Positions 27,169-36,708 are shown, numbered from the stretch's first letter. The stretch: DNA of 64,000 bases from JALZKA01 sp963721645 (GCA_963721645.1 CAVRJK010000002.1:1178001-1242000); one strand, 5' to 3'. Translations and numbers: made by a program. The notes: generated by a model not told the origin, from the letters alone.

Positions 27169-28578
27169 TCAGTCGAAGCTCGGAAGCAGGGACGAGGTCT
27201 TCACCTGGAGGCGGCTGTCGAAGCTCGGATGGTCGTACATGAACTCGAGGCCGTCGCCCGGATTCGTGCCGCCCTTCTCAACGCTGATCGCGAGCCCAAG
27301 CCGCTCGCCGGGCAGGAGCGCACCCGCTGCATAGAGGTAGTCCATGTCAACCGAGATTTCCGTCCAGTTGTCCTTGGGCCAGGTCCCCTCCTCGTGGGGG
27401 AACCAGGTGGCGTTGGTGATGTCCTGGTTCACCATCGGCACGTCAACTGGGATTCCCAGCACGTTCAGCTTCCGTGCGAACAGGAAGACGCAGATCCGGC
27501 CTGGATGCGTCGCCCCGTTGAGCGTGCGGGTCCACAGGCTCAGCGTCGCCTCGCCGTCAAGCAGAAGCTCAAAGCTGTCGGGGATCGCTGGTGAGAGCCA
27601 GCGATGCACCTTCTGGCCCGGCACTCCGTCGACGATGCTTGGCGAGAAGATGCAGCCGGGAAGCGTTGAGTTGCGAATCTGAAGACCGCGGTCGAAATCA
27701 CCACCGGTGCTCGGCTCCACATCGGTCGAATAGTCGTAGAGCGGCTGCTGATCGGGGGGCAGACCTGATTCAAGCTTTGGCGGCTCGATGAACATCAGGT
27801 CGGGGGCACCCGGCGTATTCCCTGTCTTCATGCCGGCGCCGCAGGAGCCAAGGGTGTTGTGAGTGGAATGGTCGCCGGTGAGCGGCTGGCGCTCAGATTT
27901 GTCGCACGGCGTGTCGGTAAGCCAGAAGGTCGCAAAGGAGCCCTCCTCGCCTGGGCCCTCCGGCACCGCGTCCGAAACGGGCGTCACGTCCGGGTCGACG
28001 AGGTCGGCGTGCATCTCCTGATAGGAGCGCCCGCTCACGGCCCCTCCGGAGTTCAGCGTGGCCGCCACGATCACGCGCTTCAGATCCTGCGTTCCCGGAC
28101 AGAGGGCTTCGGGACAGCTCGAATCGTTGATCCAGACGACGTAGGTGTGGATCATGCCGGAGACATCCCCCGATTCGAAAGGCTTCGGAGCCGCGGCGAT
28201 TGTCCCGCCTGCCACCGTGCCTCCGCCCGCGAGCGACGTTCCGTTCACCACCAGCGGCCGCAGATCAGTGCCCTCGCGCGACATCGCGTACTGACCGGTA
28301 CTCACCCGCCAGGCAGGGTTGTTCTCGTCGGTCGAGGCGACAGGAATGCCGGTCAGTGCAACACCGCTGTACGGAAGCTGCTTGATGCTCTCCACCTCGC
28401 GCTCGAGGACGTTCACGACGACCTGGCTCTGCTCGACGCGGTAGTTGTTTCGCGTCGATGCATCGACCACGCTCAACACGCCCAGCGAGCCGAGCGCGAG
28501 CACCACGGTGGAGATGACGACCTCGATCATGGTGAAGCCGCCCTGATTCGGGATGGAGTTCGTTGCAGAGGGTCTCAT
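27169..28578 (-). CDS. Large PilV-like minor prepilin, triad B
   Basis: Leader MRPSATNSIPNQGG, then FTMIEVVISTVVLALGSLGV with Glu5, is a class III prepilin N-terminus. The globular part is unusually large (469 residues) and ends in a jelly-roll-like region (GRICVFLFARKLNVLG, NWTEISVDMDYLYAAGALLP, LGLAISVEKGG), reminiscent of a carbohydrate- or surface-binding module. Cysteine pairs are present. The ATG shares one base with the upstream stop (TGATG). It could be the tip adhesin of a triad B pilus. Confidence 0.72.
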   Translation of the reverse strand: MRPSATNSIPNQGGFTMIEVVISTVVLALGSLGVLSVVDASTRNNYRVEQSQVVVNVLEREVESIKQLPYSGVALTGIPVASTDENNPAWRVSTGQYAMSREGTDLRPLVVNGTSLAGGGTVAGGTIAAAPKPFESGDVSGMIHTYVVWINDSSCPEALCPGTQDLKRVIVAATLNSGGAVSGRSYQEMHADLVDPDVTPVSDAVPEGPGEEGSFATFWLTDTPCDKSERQPLTGDHSTHNTLGSCGAGMKTGNTPGAPDLMFIEPPKLESGLPPDQQPLYDYSTDVEPSTGGDFDRGLQIRNSTLPGCIFSPSIVDGVPGQKVHRWLSPAIPDSFELLLDGEATLSLWTRTLNGATHPGRICVFLFARKLNVLGIPVDVPMVNQDITNATWFPHEEGTWPKDNWTEISVDMDYLYAAGALLPGERLGLAISVEKGGTNPGDGLEFMYDHPSFDSRLQVKTSSLLPSFD

Positions 28579-29147
28579 CACCCCATCCCCAAGTTTCTCA
28601 TCGAGACACCGTCGGTCAACGTGATCGAGTCGTCTCCGCCCGCCGCGGGAAACTCCAGCTTCACCTCGACGTATGCCGGTTCGGCGGCCGTCGGCGAATA
28701 TGAGAAGACCGCCGAGGAGGTGCTGAGCCCGCGCACGACCTCGTGCGGCTGCGATGTACCGGTTCCGTCGGGATTCCCCTCGGTTCGTGTGCATTTGCCC
28801 GCTGTGCACGAGTAGGTGACGCGGCACATCCGGACCAGGGTCGAGTGGGCGCCGCCGCAGCTCGAGCTGTTCACGTTGGTCACCAGCGCGAGCTGGGTGC
28901 CGGCCGCAGTGATGACGGTCGCGCCCTGGCGGATCTCGCGGGTCAGGCGCTCCATCGTCACTCGAGCTGCCTGGATGTCCGCTGTTCGCTCGGCGATCCG
29001 GGGCTCGCTGCGCATCCCGGCGATGAGCAACCCGACGGTCCCGCCGAGCAGGATCAACGAAAGCGAGATCACCAGCAGAAGCTCGATCAGGGTGAAGCCA
29101 TCGGCCCTTGCCGCGTCCTCGCGAATGCTTTGTCGGTGGGACCCCAT
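28578..29147 (-). CDS. PilW-like minor prepilin, triad B
   Basis: The leader MGSHRQSIREDAARADG ends before FTLIELLLVISLSLILLGG, a canonical prepilin segment with Glu5. Mature protein about 172 residues, with four cysteines (SSSCGGAH, VRMCRVTYSCTAGKC). It starts 3 nt after the stop of the PilX-like gene and is followed by the PilV-like gene, so the three form one transcript. Confidence 0.78.
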   Translation of the reverse strand: MGSHRQSIREDAARADGFTLIELLLVISLSLILLGGTVGLLIAGMRSEPRIAERTADIQAARVTMERLTREIRQGATVITAAGTQLALVTNVNSSSCGGAHSTLVRMCRVTYSCTAGKCTRTEGNPDGTGTSQPHEVVRGLSTSSAVFSYSPTAAEPAYVEVKLEFPAAGGDDSITLTDGVSMRNLGMG

Positions 29148-29149
29148 GG

Positions 29150-30481
29150 TCAGCAACCCGAGTCCGGCGGCGTGGTCGCGGCGCTCGAGCACTCCACGAA
29201 CCCGCTCGGCTCGTAGTGCGGAGCCGTGTTCGGCAAGACGAAGCTCATCGCGCCGGCGTCGTTGAAGATCTTCGTGTTCGAGTCCATGCGGATCGTGTTG
29301 GCCGCCAGGGCGCCGCAGTAGGTCGAGTTCGAGTTGAAGTTCACATCGGTGCGCGGTGCGTAGATGACGAAGTTCTGCTCGCAGGCACCTGCCACCTGGG
29401 TGTTCGAGCTCAGCAGGACCCTGCTGGGGATCGAGTCCGACCCCACCATGAGGATCGCGACCCGGCCCGGCCCGCCACCCGTAGCGGTGATCCGCGAGTT
29501 CGACGAGAGGTCGATCTGCGCCGTGTTCGCAGGCAAGCCGCATGCCTCAGGCGAGTCGAAGAAGATCGTGACGGAGGCTCCAGGGGCGATGTAGAGCGAG
29601 GTATTGCTCGACATCGTCAGGCGACAAAAGCTGTAGACGGAGCCGCCAAGGGTGACTGAGGAATTGGAGCTGAGGCTCAGCGTCCTCGTCGAGGGTGTCC
29701 ACGAGACGCGATTGCTGCCAGCACGAAGGTCCGACCCGAAGAAGCGACCGTTGTCGTTCACGCTCGCCGCATCGCCCTGATTCACCGCCGGCAGCGACAG
29801 CGGTGCGCGGGTCAGCGACCCGGTTCCGGCGCAGGTCTGATCCAGATGATGCTTGGCATTCGAGGCGAGTGTGAACGCGCGTCCGACGCCGACCGACCCG
29901 GTCCCGCAGAGCATGGAGTTGCCGTTCAGGATCATGTCGCCGTTCGTCGCGGCGTTGGCTCGGATCTCTGAGTTCGAGTCCATGGTGATGGTGTCGCGCG
30001 ACTTCACCGTCGCCGTCGAGAAGATGCCCTGGCCGGAGACCGAGTCCGCGCTTACCTGGATCCGGCGCGTGATCCCGTTCGAGTCGCCGAGCGAGACGAT
30101 CTCGAGATGTCCCATCGTGGGCGCGACCGTGTACTCAAACGAGCCCTGGGGCGCCGAACCCGTCACGGGCGCGCACCATGCTCCGGTTGGGGCCGAGACC
30201 TGAACCGTGCCTCCCGACGAGACGACGCAGCTGCTTGCCCCGCTCGCGACCACCCGGTTGTAGTGGAGAAGCGCCTCGCTCACTCCCGCCTCGGCAAGGG
30301 CCAACGCCTGTTTGGCATCTGCGTCTCGAAGCGTTCCCCGCTGGGCCCCCATGGACACGACGGCTGCTGTCGTTGCGACCGTGAACGCGGCCAGCAGCAT
30401 GAACAGGACCGTCGGGAGCGCGAAGCCGGATTCGCGGGCGATCCTTGCCCTGCACTCCCGGTTATGACGATGCCGGGTCAT
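29150..30481 (-). CDS. PilX-like pilus protein with a repeated SN(S/T) beta-helix, triad B
   Basis: A basic leader and hydrophobic helix (ESG / FALPTVLFMLLAAFTVATTA) with ALALAEAGVSEALLHYNR are PilX_N-like. Residues about 165-425 show at least eight spaced copies of a hydrophobic-x-SN(S/T)-x-(I/V) motif: TMDSNSEI, LNGNSML, LSLSSNSSV, LTMSSNTSL, IDLSSNSRI, VLLSSNTQV, VNFNSNST, IRMDSNTKI. Such spacing suggests a right-handed beta-helix as in surface or pilus-tip proteins. It is the first gene of triad B and starts 8 nt from a sigma-28-like -10. Confidence 0.72.
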   Translation of the reverse strand: MTRHRHNRECRARIARESGFALPTVLFMLLAAFTVATTAAVVSMGAQRGTLRDADAKQALALAEAGVSEALLHYNRVVASGASSCVVSSGGTVQVSAPTGAWCAPVTGSAPQGSFEYTVAPTMGHLEIVSLGDSNGITRRIQVSADSVSGQGIFSTATVKSRDTITMDSNSEIRANAATNGDMILNGNSMLCGTGSVGVGRAFTLASNAKHHLDQTCAGTGSLTRAPLSLPAVNQGDAASVNDNGRFFGSDLRAGSNRVSWTPSTRTLSLSSNSSVTLGGSVYSFCRLTMSSNTSLYIAPGASVTIFFDSPEACGLPANTAQIDLSSNSRITATGGGPGRVAILMVGSDSIPSRVLLSSNTQVAGACEQNFVIYAPRTDVNFNSNSTYCGALAANTIRMDSNTKIFNDAGAMSFVLPNTAPHYEPSGFVECSSAATTPPDSGC

Positions 30482-30488
30482 ATCCGGC

Positions 30489-30516
30489 CCATCGGTCCCC
30501 CAGATGAGATACTTGA
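30489..30516 (-). promoter_or_regulatory. Sigma-28-type promoter for minor-pilin triad B
   Basis: Minus strand: TCAAG (30516-30512), 15-nt spacer, ACCGATGG (30496-30489). Same architecture as the sites in front of pilM and triads A and C; start codon is 8 nt downstream. Confidence 0.7.
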
Positions 30517-30573
30517 CGGTAGGCCCTGAAACTACGTCATGCGTCCAACCGCGGCCCGCTCAGGGGGCGGGCG

Positions 30574-31436
30574 TCAGTCCTGCTGGTTGAACTGGTCTTC
30601 GCTGACGCGTTCGAAGTAGATGCTCTTCACCGTGATGACGTAGCGGTTCCCGTCGGCGAACCGCAGATACGCGGAGTCACCGTCGCGGAGGGTGAGGAAC
30701 TCGCAATTGTTCTTGCCAGGCTTGCAGCGGCCGTCGCCGTTCACAGCGGAGACATCCCGCGAGACGAGGAACTCGGCGCTCTCGGAGTCGTCGCTGTTAC
30801 CCAGGAACATCGCTGTTGGCGCCTTTTTCGAGGGCAGCACCTCCCCGCTCTGACCCCCTCGATCACCTGGCGGCGATCGCGATCGACGATGCCGACCTGA
30901 ACGTCCACACGCGGCACGAGAACAAACGGCTCTTGCGGCGGTCCCGTCGGCGCCGGCGGGGCGGGCGGATCCGAACTGGGGAATGACGTGCCGGTCGGCT
31001 CGCCACCCGTGTCCACAGTGCTCGTACCGCTGTCCCCTGTGTCAACAGGGTCCTCGAGCGCGCCAACGCTCGCGCCCGCGCCCGCGGGCGAATCCGGCTC
31101 AAAGCGGTCGCCGAACGGGTTCTTTCGCTTCAATTGAGCAAGACGCTTCTGGAAGTCGCGTACGCCGACTTCCTGCACCGCAAGGACCGCGGGCTCCACC
31201 GCCACCGCGTCAGGATCCGCGGCAGGCGCGGGCGCGCTCACGACCGGCTCGGTCGGAGCGCTGAGGACGACGGGCACGGCGATGATCGCTATCAGGAGGG
31301 CGATGGCAGGGATGATCAGGCGCCGGTCTCGCATGTCCTTGAAGAGGTCCTGAACGGCCTCGGGTGCCTTGATCGATGAGCCGCGAGCGGTCGAAGCGGC
31401 CTTTGCTTTGCGCTTGGGAAGTTCAGGGAGCTTCAT
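30574..31436 (-). CDS. PilP-position pilus assembly protein, frameshifted
   Basis: A cytoplasmic basic N-terminus is followed by one transmembrane helix (LIIPAIALLIAIIAVPVVLS), a Pro/Thr/Asp-rich linker and a small beta-rich C-terminal domain (EVLPSKKAPTAMFLGN, AYLRFADGNRYVITVKSIYF). It follows pilO with an ATGA overlap, as PilP does in other species. Direct similarity to PilP is not claimed. The frame breaks near 30860 (QVIEGVRAG / EVLPSKK), explained by one missing base. Likely a partner of the PilNO alignment complex in a single-membrane cell. Confidence 0.65.
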
Positions 31437-32224
31437 GGCGTCGCCTCGGAGACAGGAGCGGCTACAGGCACGCTGGACGGGGGCATGGTCGATGTCCCGC
31501 CGGCCGTCAGGCCCTGCGACGAGGGCAGTACGTAAGAAGACATCGAAAGCTCGACCTTGAGGGGGCTGTCGGCGAACTCCTTGGTCATCTTGAAGCCGTT
31601 GATCGTGATCAGCCTGCCTTCGACGCTCACGTCCGCGTTCTTGGAGTCCACCAGGTCGTCGATCCCTTCGAAGAGATCCGCGATCTGGAAAAAGTCGCCC
31701 GTGAAGGTGAGGTCGTACGCGAGGCGCCCGAGGCCTGCGGAACCGACCGCCGCGCCGATGGGTAGCGACGCAGCGAGAGCTTCGGTGGGCACCGCAGCGG
31801 TCTCGACCGGCGTCGACTCCGCTTCGGCGGGTGCTTCCTCTGACTCGGCTGCATCGGTCGTCGTAGCTTCGGCGGTAGGCGGCGGCTCAGTGGGCGCCGT
31901 GCCGAGCTGAAGCAGGCCGAAGGAGGTCTTCGAGCTGTCCGAGATTTCGTCGAGCTGGCGGAGCAGCGAGGGCATGTCGCCGTCGGGAGGAGCCGCCTTA
32001 CCGAGGACGACGAGCGAGGAGAAGTTCGACTGGTAGTCGGACTGGGCCTGACGGGCCGACGCTGCGGCCTCTTCCTGAGCGGTGACGTCGCTCTGGAGCT
32101 GCGAGATCTGATCGCCCAGCTTCGAAGCCTCGTCACGCTTGGGCGCGAGAGCCAAGAACCAGAAGGCTGCAAAGCAACCCACGACGATGAGCCCGGCGAG
32201 AATGGCGCGATCAGACGACTTCAT
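31433..32224 (-). CDS. pilO: Type IV pilus inner-membrane protein PilO
   Basis: PilO pairs with PilN in the alignment subcomplex. The 263-residue protein has one N-terminal transmembrane helix (AILAGLIVVGCFAAFWFLAL), a coiled coil (DEASKLGDQISQLQSDVTAQ), the PilO ferredoxin-like fold (LLRQLDEISDSSKTSFGLLQ; YDLTFTGDFFQIADLFEGID) and an Ala/Pro/Glu-rich insert. It is placed directly after pilN (ATGA overlap), as in nearly all pilMNO operons. Confidence 0.88.
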   Translation of the reverse strand: MKSSDRAILAGLIVVGCFAAFWFLALAPKRDEASKLGDQISQLQSDVTAQEEAAASARQAQSDYQSNFSSLVVLGKAAPPDGDMPSLLRQLDEISDSSKTSFGLLQLGTAPTEPPPTAEATTTDAAESEEAPAEAESTPVETAAVPTEALAASLPIGAAVGSAGLGRLAYDLTFTGDFFQIADLFEGIDDLVDSKNADVSVEGRLITINGFKMTKEFADSPLKVELSMSSYVLPSSQGLTAGGTSTMPPSSVPVAAPVSEATP

Positions 32225-33014
32225 GGCGCCACCACTCCTGGAACGATCCCGGCCGCGTCCTTGGCCTTTTGAGTCTGTTTTGCCGCCGACTTCTTGGCGG
32301 TCTCGGTCGGAGTGTCGGGGATCTCCTCCCCTGACGCCGGCGTGGTCACGGCGGATGCGGCCTCCGCGGCCTCCGCGCTCACCGAGGCGTTGTCGAAGGC
32401 GGCGGACAGGTCGAAGGTGTGGGCGTTGCCGCAGAGGGTCGAGTCGGCGAGACTGTCCTCTGATCCCTCGACGTGGCCTCGACCGCTTCGGTGCGGGCGA
32501 GGCCGACACGGGTGACGCCGTCTATGTCTTCCAAGGCAGCAACGAACCGGGCCACGGCCTCGTGCGAAGCGGCGCAGCCGGAGATCGTCATGTTCGGGGC
32601 TTCGATCGGCGTAGCGGAGGCGCTGCCTTCGGCGTTCTCGAAAGCGGAGCCGTTCAAGTTCGTGAGGGTCACGTCCTCGGGAATGACGAGGGCGAGTTCG
32701 CGCATCACGCGCTCCCAGTCGAATCGGCTCTGGGCAAGGGTCGCGATCGTGCCCTCGCGCTGCTGGCGAAGAGTCGCGAACTCGGCGTAAGGCGCGAGCC
32801 GCTCGGCCTCGGTGGTCGCCGCCTCGAGATCGGCCTCGAGTTGCGCGACCTGCCCCTCCTTCTCGGAGATGTCGTTTGAGGTCGTGACGACCATCAGAAC
32901 GCCGACGAGCACCAGGGCCAGGGCGCCGATGACAATGTAGGAAAGCGGGCCTGAGCGGAGCGGCGCCTTGTCGCCGCGACGATCCTCTGGCGGAATGAGG
33001 TTTACGGGGCGCAT
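32221..33014 (-). CDS. pilN: Type IV pilus inner-membrane protein PilN, frameshifted
   Basis: The N-terminus MRPVNLIPPEDRRG is the PilN cytoplasmic motif that docks on PilM. A transmembrane helix (YIVIGALALVLVGVLMVVTT), a coiled coil (ISEKEGQVAQLEADLEAATT) and the PilN fold (LTNLNGSAF, MTISGCAASHEAVARFVAAL) follow. The last 80 residues lie in another frame (GSEDSLADSTLCGNAHTFDL); one missing base near 32460 explains this. The start is 3 nt after the pilM stop. Confidence 0.87.
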
Positions 33015-33017
33015 CTC

Positions 33018-34166
33018 CTACTGCTCCAGGGCCAGGCCGAAGGACAGGGTCTGACGGACTGCGGCGGCGTCGTCCAGATGAGCAAGAGCCGACGGCTTGG
33101 CGACGCTGAAAGCGTGCCCGAGCGAGCGCTGGAGGCGCTCGACCATGCCGGGGATGCGGGTGCCCGGACCGCAGACGATGACGCCCTCGACAGGGACCGC
33201 ACCGTCGGTGGCGGAGTAGTAGTCGAGTGAGACGCGAAGCTCGTCCGCGAGGCGGGCCGCGCCGTCGGCGAGGCACTCGCGCGCCGCGCTCACGTGCTCC
33301 GGGTCGCCCTCGATTGCCTCGACGGGCTGCTCGAGGCCGACGTGGGTGAGCCACTGGCGCGAATGGTCGACTGTGAGCCGGCGACGCTCGGCGAGCTTCT
33401 GGGCGATGCCCTCGACGCCGAAGGAGGCGATACGGGTAAAGAGGCACGAGCTGCCGCGTGCGACCGCGAGGTTCGTGACGTCGCCGAGGTTGCAAAAGAG
33501 CTTTGCGGGCGCATGGTTTTCGACGACGGCCACGCCCGGCGCCCCCTGGGCGTGAGCGGCGACCCGCTCTTCGTAAGAGGGAGCGGTCACGAACTGACCC
33601 GGGCCGACCGGCGAGCCGACCTCGCGGGCAAGCGCTCGGATCATGCCGAAGGCCGAGTGGTCGATTCCGATCGGCCGGACGCCCGCGATCTGCAGCGCCT
33701 CGAGCATCTGGGTGATCATGTCCCGGCGGGCTGCGACCGCGACGACATCGACCTTTCGCTCGCCGTTCTCGTCGGTCGTGTGGCCGACGACCTGCCAGTC
33801 CAGGACGGACTGATCGAGCGGCATCGGGATGTGGTCCTGGGCCTGAAAGCGGATTGCGGTCTCGAGCTCGTCGCGGCTGTCGATGGCCGGCAGGCGCATC
33901 GAGCGCACTGCGACGCGCTGGTTGGCGACCCCCACCCGCACCTCGCGCGTGAGCTTCTCGCGGGAGAAGAGTTCCTTGATCGCATGGCCGAGGGCCTCTG
34001 GATCAGCCACCTCGCCCTCGCGGAAGATCCCCGGAGCCAGTGGCATGACGCCTCCGCCCGTGACCTCGGTGGTGCCGTTGACCCGTACTTCGGTCGCGGC
34101 AATGCTGCCGGTCTCGATATCGAGACCCACAGTGGACTTGACTTTCTGGGTGGTTAGGCGAGCCAT
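33018..34166 (-). CDS. pilM: Type IV pilus actin-like ATPase PilM
   Basis: PilM is a cytoplasmic actin/FtsA-like protein that binds PilN. The 382-residue sequence has the phosphate-1 region VGLDIETGSIAATEVRVNG, RSMRLPAIDSRDELETAIRF-QAQDHIPMP, a central GVRPIGIDHSAFGMIRAL and C-terminal EGVIVCGPGTRIPGMVERLQ. It leads the pilM-N-O-P operon and is preceded by a good sigma-28-type promoter 33 nt upstream. Confidence 0.92.
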   Translation of the reverse strand: MARLTTQKVKSTVGLDIETGSIAATEVRVNGTTEVTGGGVMPLAPGIFREGEVADPEALGHAIKELFSREKLTREVRVGVANQRVAVRSMRLPAIDSRDELETAIRFQAQDHIPMPLDQSVLDWQVVGHTTDENGERKVDVVAVAARRDMITQMLEALQIAGVRPIGIDHSAFGMIRALAREVGSPVGPGQFVTAPSYEERVAAHAQGAPGVAVVENHAPAKLFCNLGDVTNLAVARGSSCLFTRIASFGVEGIAQKLAERRRLTVDHSRQWLTHVGLEQPVEAIEGDPEHVSAARECLADGAARLADELRVSLDYYSATDGAVPVEGVIVCGPGTRIPGMVERLQRSLGHAFSVAKPSALAHLDDAAAVRQTLSFGLALEQ

Positions 34167-34198
34167 GATTCGTGGTCAGGGGGTATCCCCTGGGAACA

Positions 34199-34226
34199 CA
34201 ATCGGCGCGCCGGAGCGATTCCTTGA
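34199..34226 (-). promoter_or_regulatory. Sigma-28-type promoter for pilMNOP
   Basis: Minus strand: TCAAG (34226-34222), 15-nt spacer, GCCGATTG (34206-34199). Nothing else of note was seen in the 175-bp gap between pilD and pilM. Confidence 0.72.
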
Positions 34227-34341
34227 GAGCTAAAGGCGGTCGCAATACGACATGCTGAGCTCGCGTGCTTCGGAAATACCCCTTACGCGCGCCTGCGGCG
34301 CTTGCACATGCTGCTTTCGCACCTAAAGGTGCTCATTTGAA

Positions 34342-35106
34342 CTATTCGGGAAAGAACTCGTCCAGATACCACTGGACCATGTCGTCCCCGAACCAGAGTC
34401 CGATGATGCCGCCCACGGCCAGGAACGGGCCGAACGGGATCTTCGATTTGCGTGCCGAAGCGCCGTGGCGCGCGATCATGGCGATGCCCACGACGGAACC
34501 CAAAAGAAAGCCGATCAGCGTCGCCGGCGCGATTGCGCGGCCGATGAAGAGGCCCATCATCCCGACCAGCTTGGCGTCGCCCATGCCCATCCCGCGGGGG
34601 TATGCGAACGCAACGACGAACATGACGCCGCCGGCGATGCCCGCCGAGATGAAGCGCGTGTCGAGCGTCTCGGGCACGGTTATCGCAGCTATGGCCACGG
34701 CCGCTATCGAGCCCGCCAGAACGATCTTGTTGGGGATGATCCGGAGGTCGAGATCCGTCAGCGTGATCGTGACCAGGACGAAGCAGAGGACGAGGCCGAG
34801 GACGAGTTCGCCCATCACGTCGTCGCCAAGAATCAGATAGGTGGCGGCAAACAGAACGGCAAGGGTGAGTTCCGCGATGATGTACCGCGGGGAGATCGGC
34901 TCTTTGCAGTTGCGGCACTGACCGCGCAGGATCATCCATGAGGCGATTGGGATGTTGTCCCGGGCGCCGATCACCTGGTTGCAACCTGGGCAGCGGGAGC
35001 GCTCCGAGACCCAATTCTCCCCGCGGGGCATCCGATGCGCCAGAGCCGTCGCGAAGCTGCCCAGGATGGCCCCCAGGGCGAAGAGCCCTATGGCTACACC
35101 AATCAT
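34342..35106 (-). CDS. pilD: Prepilin peptidase / N-methyltransferase PilD
   Basis: PilD cleaves class III leaders and methylates the new N-terminus. Zinc-binding cysteines are present as RCPGCNQ and QCRNCKEPISPRY. The two catalytic aspartates sit in LTDLDLRIIPN and GMGMGDAKLVGMMG. About seven transmembrane helices fill the 254 residues. It serves the roughly ten prepilin-like substrates nearby. It starts 42 nt after the triad A PilX-like gene. Confidence 0.95.
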   Translation of the reverse strand: MIGVAIGLFALGAILGSFATALAHRMPRGENWVSERSRCPGCNQVIGARDNIPIASWMILRGQCRNCKEPISPRYIIAELTLAVLFAATYLILGDDVMGELVLGLVLCFVLVTITLTDLDLRIIPNKIVLAGSIAAVAIAAITVPETLDTRFISAGIAGGVMFVVAFAYPRGMGMGDAKLVGMMGLFIGRAIAPATLIGFLLGSVVGIAMIARHGASARKSKIPFGPFLAVGGIIGLWFGDDMVQWYLDEFFPE

Positions 35107-35148
35107 CTGAGCCCCCTTCGACGCCCCGCCCTCAAAGCCCTGCCACGC

Positions 35149-36708
35149 TCAGTCGACGGTTTCACGCTGCACGTGCCACGCCGACTCGACCGGGTCGAGG
35201 AAGTGCGGCGGCGAGATGTAGCGCAGGCGATCGTCGTAGGCGTAGCGCTTCGAGTAGCCGGACACGGCCTGGCCGTTCTGGGCGTTGAACGTTCCCACCG
35301 CGCCGCGGAAGCGCTGAGCGATCGCTCCGTTGACCGTCAGCGTGCCCAGCGGGCTGCCGCACGAGTAGTGATCGACGATGAACGAGTGCTGGATTGAGAG
35401 GATCGCAGCGTCGATGCGGAGGTTGGTGACCGAGCCGGCGCCATTCGATCCGTTGCCGCAGTTGGAGCGGGAGGTCTGCGTCGAGAACGGGTGGTAGACC
35501 CGCACGAAGTTGTTTGCGATCAGCCCCAGCATGCCGTTGCCGCTTCGGGTCAGGTTGCCGTCGACGATGATGTCGTTCTCCGCGGCGATCGTGAGTCGTC
35601 CTGAGTAGTTACCGCGCACGTAGACGTTGCCGCAGGTCGAGGTGGCCGGATAGGTGACGGTGAATGGGTTGTACGCGGCAGAGCAAGCCCCGTTGGAGAC
35701 GTAGATCACCCCGTTTGCCGGGAAGGGCTGGGATGCGCCGCCGTTGACCGTGTAGGTGTTGCCGTTCAGGACGATTCGCGTCTGTCCCGAGTAGCGGTAG
35801 CTCGATTGGGCGATCGTCCTGAGCGACGTATTGCTCGGCGGCGGCGTGAGGACGGGCGCATTGGTGACGAAGGTGCCCACGAAGTTGGGTGAGCTTCCGT
35901 TGCATCCGTACCAGCCAGGGGGCGCGGACGAGACGGAGATGATGTCAGTCGCGGTCCTGCCGAAGATCGGCTGTCCGTTGCAGACGAGGAAGGCATCGTT
36001 CGTGTGGAGTGGGCCGTCGATGCGCTCCCCCCCGACGAAGAAGATGAAGTCGCAGGACTGGGTCGGGCTGGAACCCGGGATGTTCTGGTTGTAGCGACCC
36101 TCGGCGATCGTCTTGGTGCACTGCTGGTAGGCGCCGTTGATCGTCGCCTGGTTGTTGTAGGTGACGGGGTCGGAGGTCTCCAGCTGCGTGAAATAGAGGA
36201 AGTCGAGGAAGCTCGCCCGCTTGAACGTGGCGACGAGGGAGGTGGACGAATCGTCCGAGTAGCCGGTCGAGCGGATCCTGAAGGTGCCGACACTGGTGCC
36301 CGATTGCTCGATCATCGAGTTGACGGGGTCCGCCTCCGAGCAGCTCGACTGACCGGTCCTGGGAATCAGTTCGATCGCATACTCCGCGCCGGTCGAGCCG
36401 GGGACCGGGCGGCGCCTTGTCGTCGAACCCGCCTGGTTGACGGCTGTCGGCGTAGGGACGTTCGCGCACCGGGTCCAGTAGTTCGTGTCCTGGTTGAGGT
36501 GATAGGCGTAGTCGGCGATCCCCGCGCGGGCGGCCTCATAGGCCTGTTTTTGAGCGAGGTCGGCCCGCGTCACGTTCAACTCTCCGCGGGCCGCGGTGAC
36601 TGCGGTCACAACGACCAAACCCATCACGGCCCCACCCAGGATCGTCGCGCCCATCGTGAACCCGCTTTCGGAGCGGCCGCGGGCAATGATCTTGCGAATC
36701 ACGCGCAT
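35149..36708 (-). CDS. PilX-like pilus-associated protein, triad A
   Basis: A leader ending ESG precedes FTMGATILGGAVMGLVVVTA and the helix LAQKQAYEAARAGIADYAYHL, as in PilX_N proteins, but Glu5 is absent. The 519-residue body has the DUF4900-like motif GERIDGPLHTNDAFLVCNGQ and Cys-rich, Gly/Asn-rich beta segments (GNYSGRLTIAAENDIIVDGN). It overlaps the upstream PilW-like gene by 10 nt. Last gene of triad A before pilD. Confidence 0.72.
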   Translation of the reverse strand: MRVIRKIIARGRSESGFTMGATILGGAVMGLVVVTAVTAARGELNVTRADLAQKQAYEAARAGIADYAYHLNQDTNYWTRCANVPTPTAVNQAGSTTRRRPVPGSTGAEYAIELIPRTGQSSCSEADPVNSMIEQSGTSVGTFRIRSTGYSDDSSTSLVATFKRASFLDFLYFTQLETSDPVTYNNQATINGAYQQCTKTIAEGRYNQNIPGSSPTQSCDFIFFVGGERIDGPLHTNDAFLVCNGQPIFGRTATDIISVSSAPPGWYGCNGSSPNFVGTFVTNAPVLTPPPSNTSLRTIAQSSYRYSGQTRIVLNGNTYTVNGGASQPFPANGVIYVSNGACSAAYNPFTVTYPATSTCGNVYVRGNYSGRLTIAAENDIIVDGNLTRSGNGMLGLIANNFVRVYHPFSTQTSRSNCGNGSNGAGSVTNLRIDAAILSIQHSFIVDHYSCGSPLGTLTVNGAIAQRFRGAVGTFNAQNGQAVSGYSKRYAYDDRLRYISPPHFLDPVESAWHVQRETVD

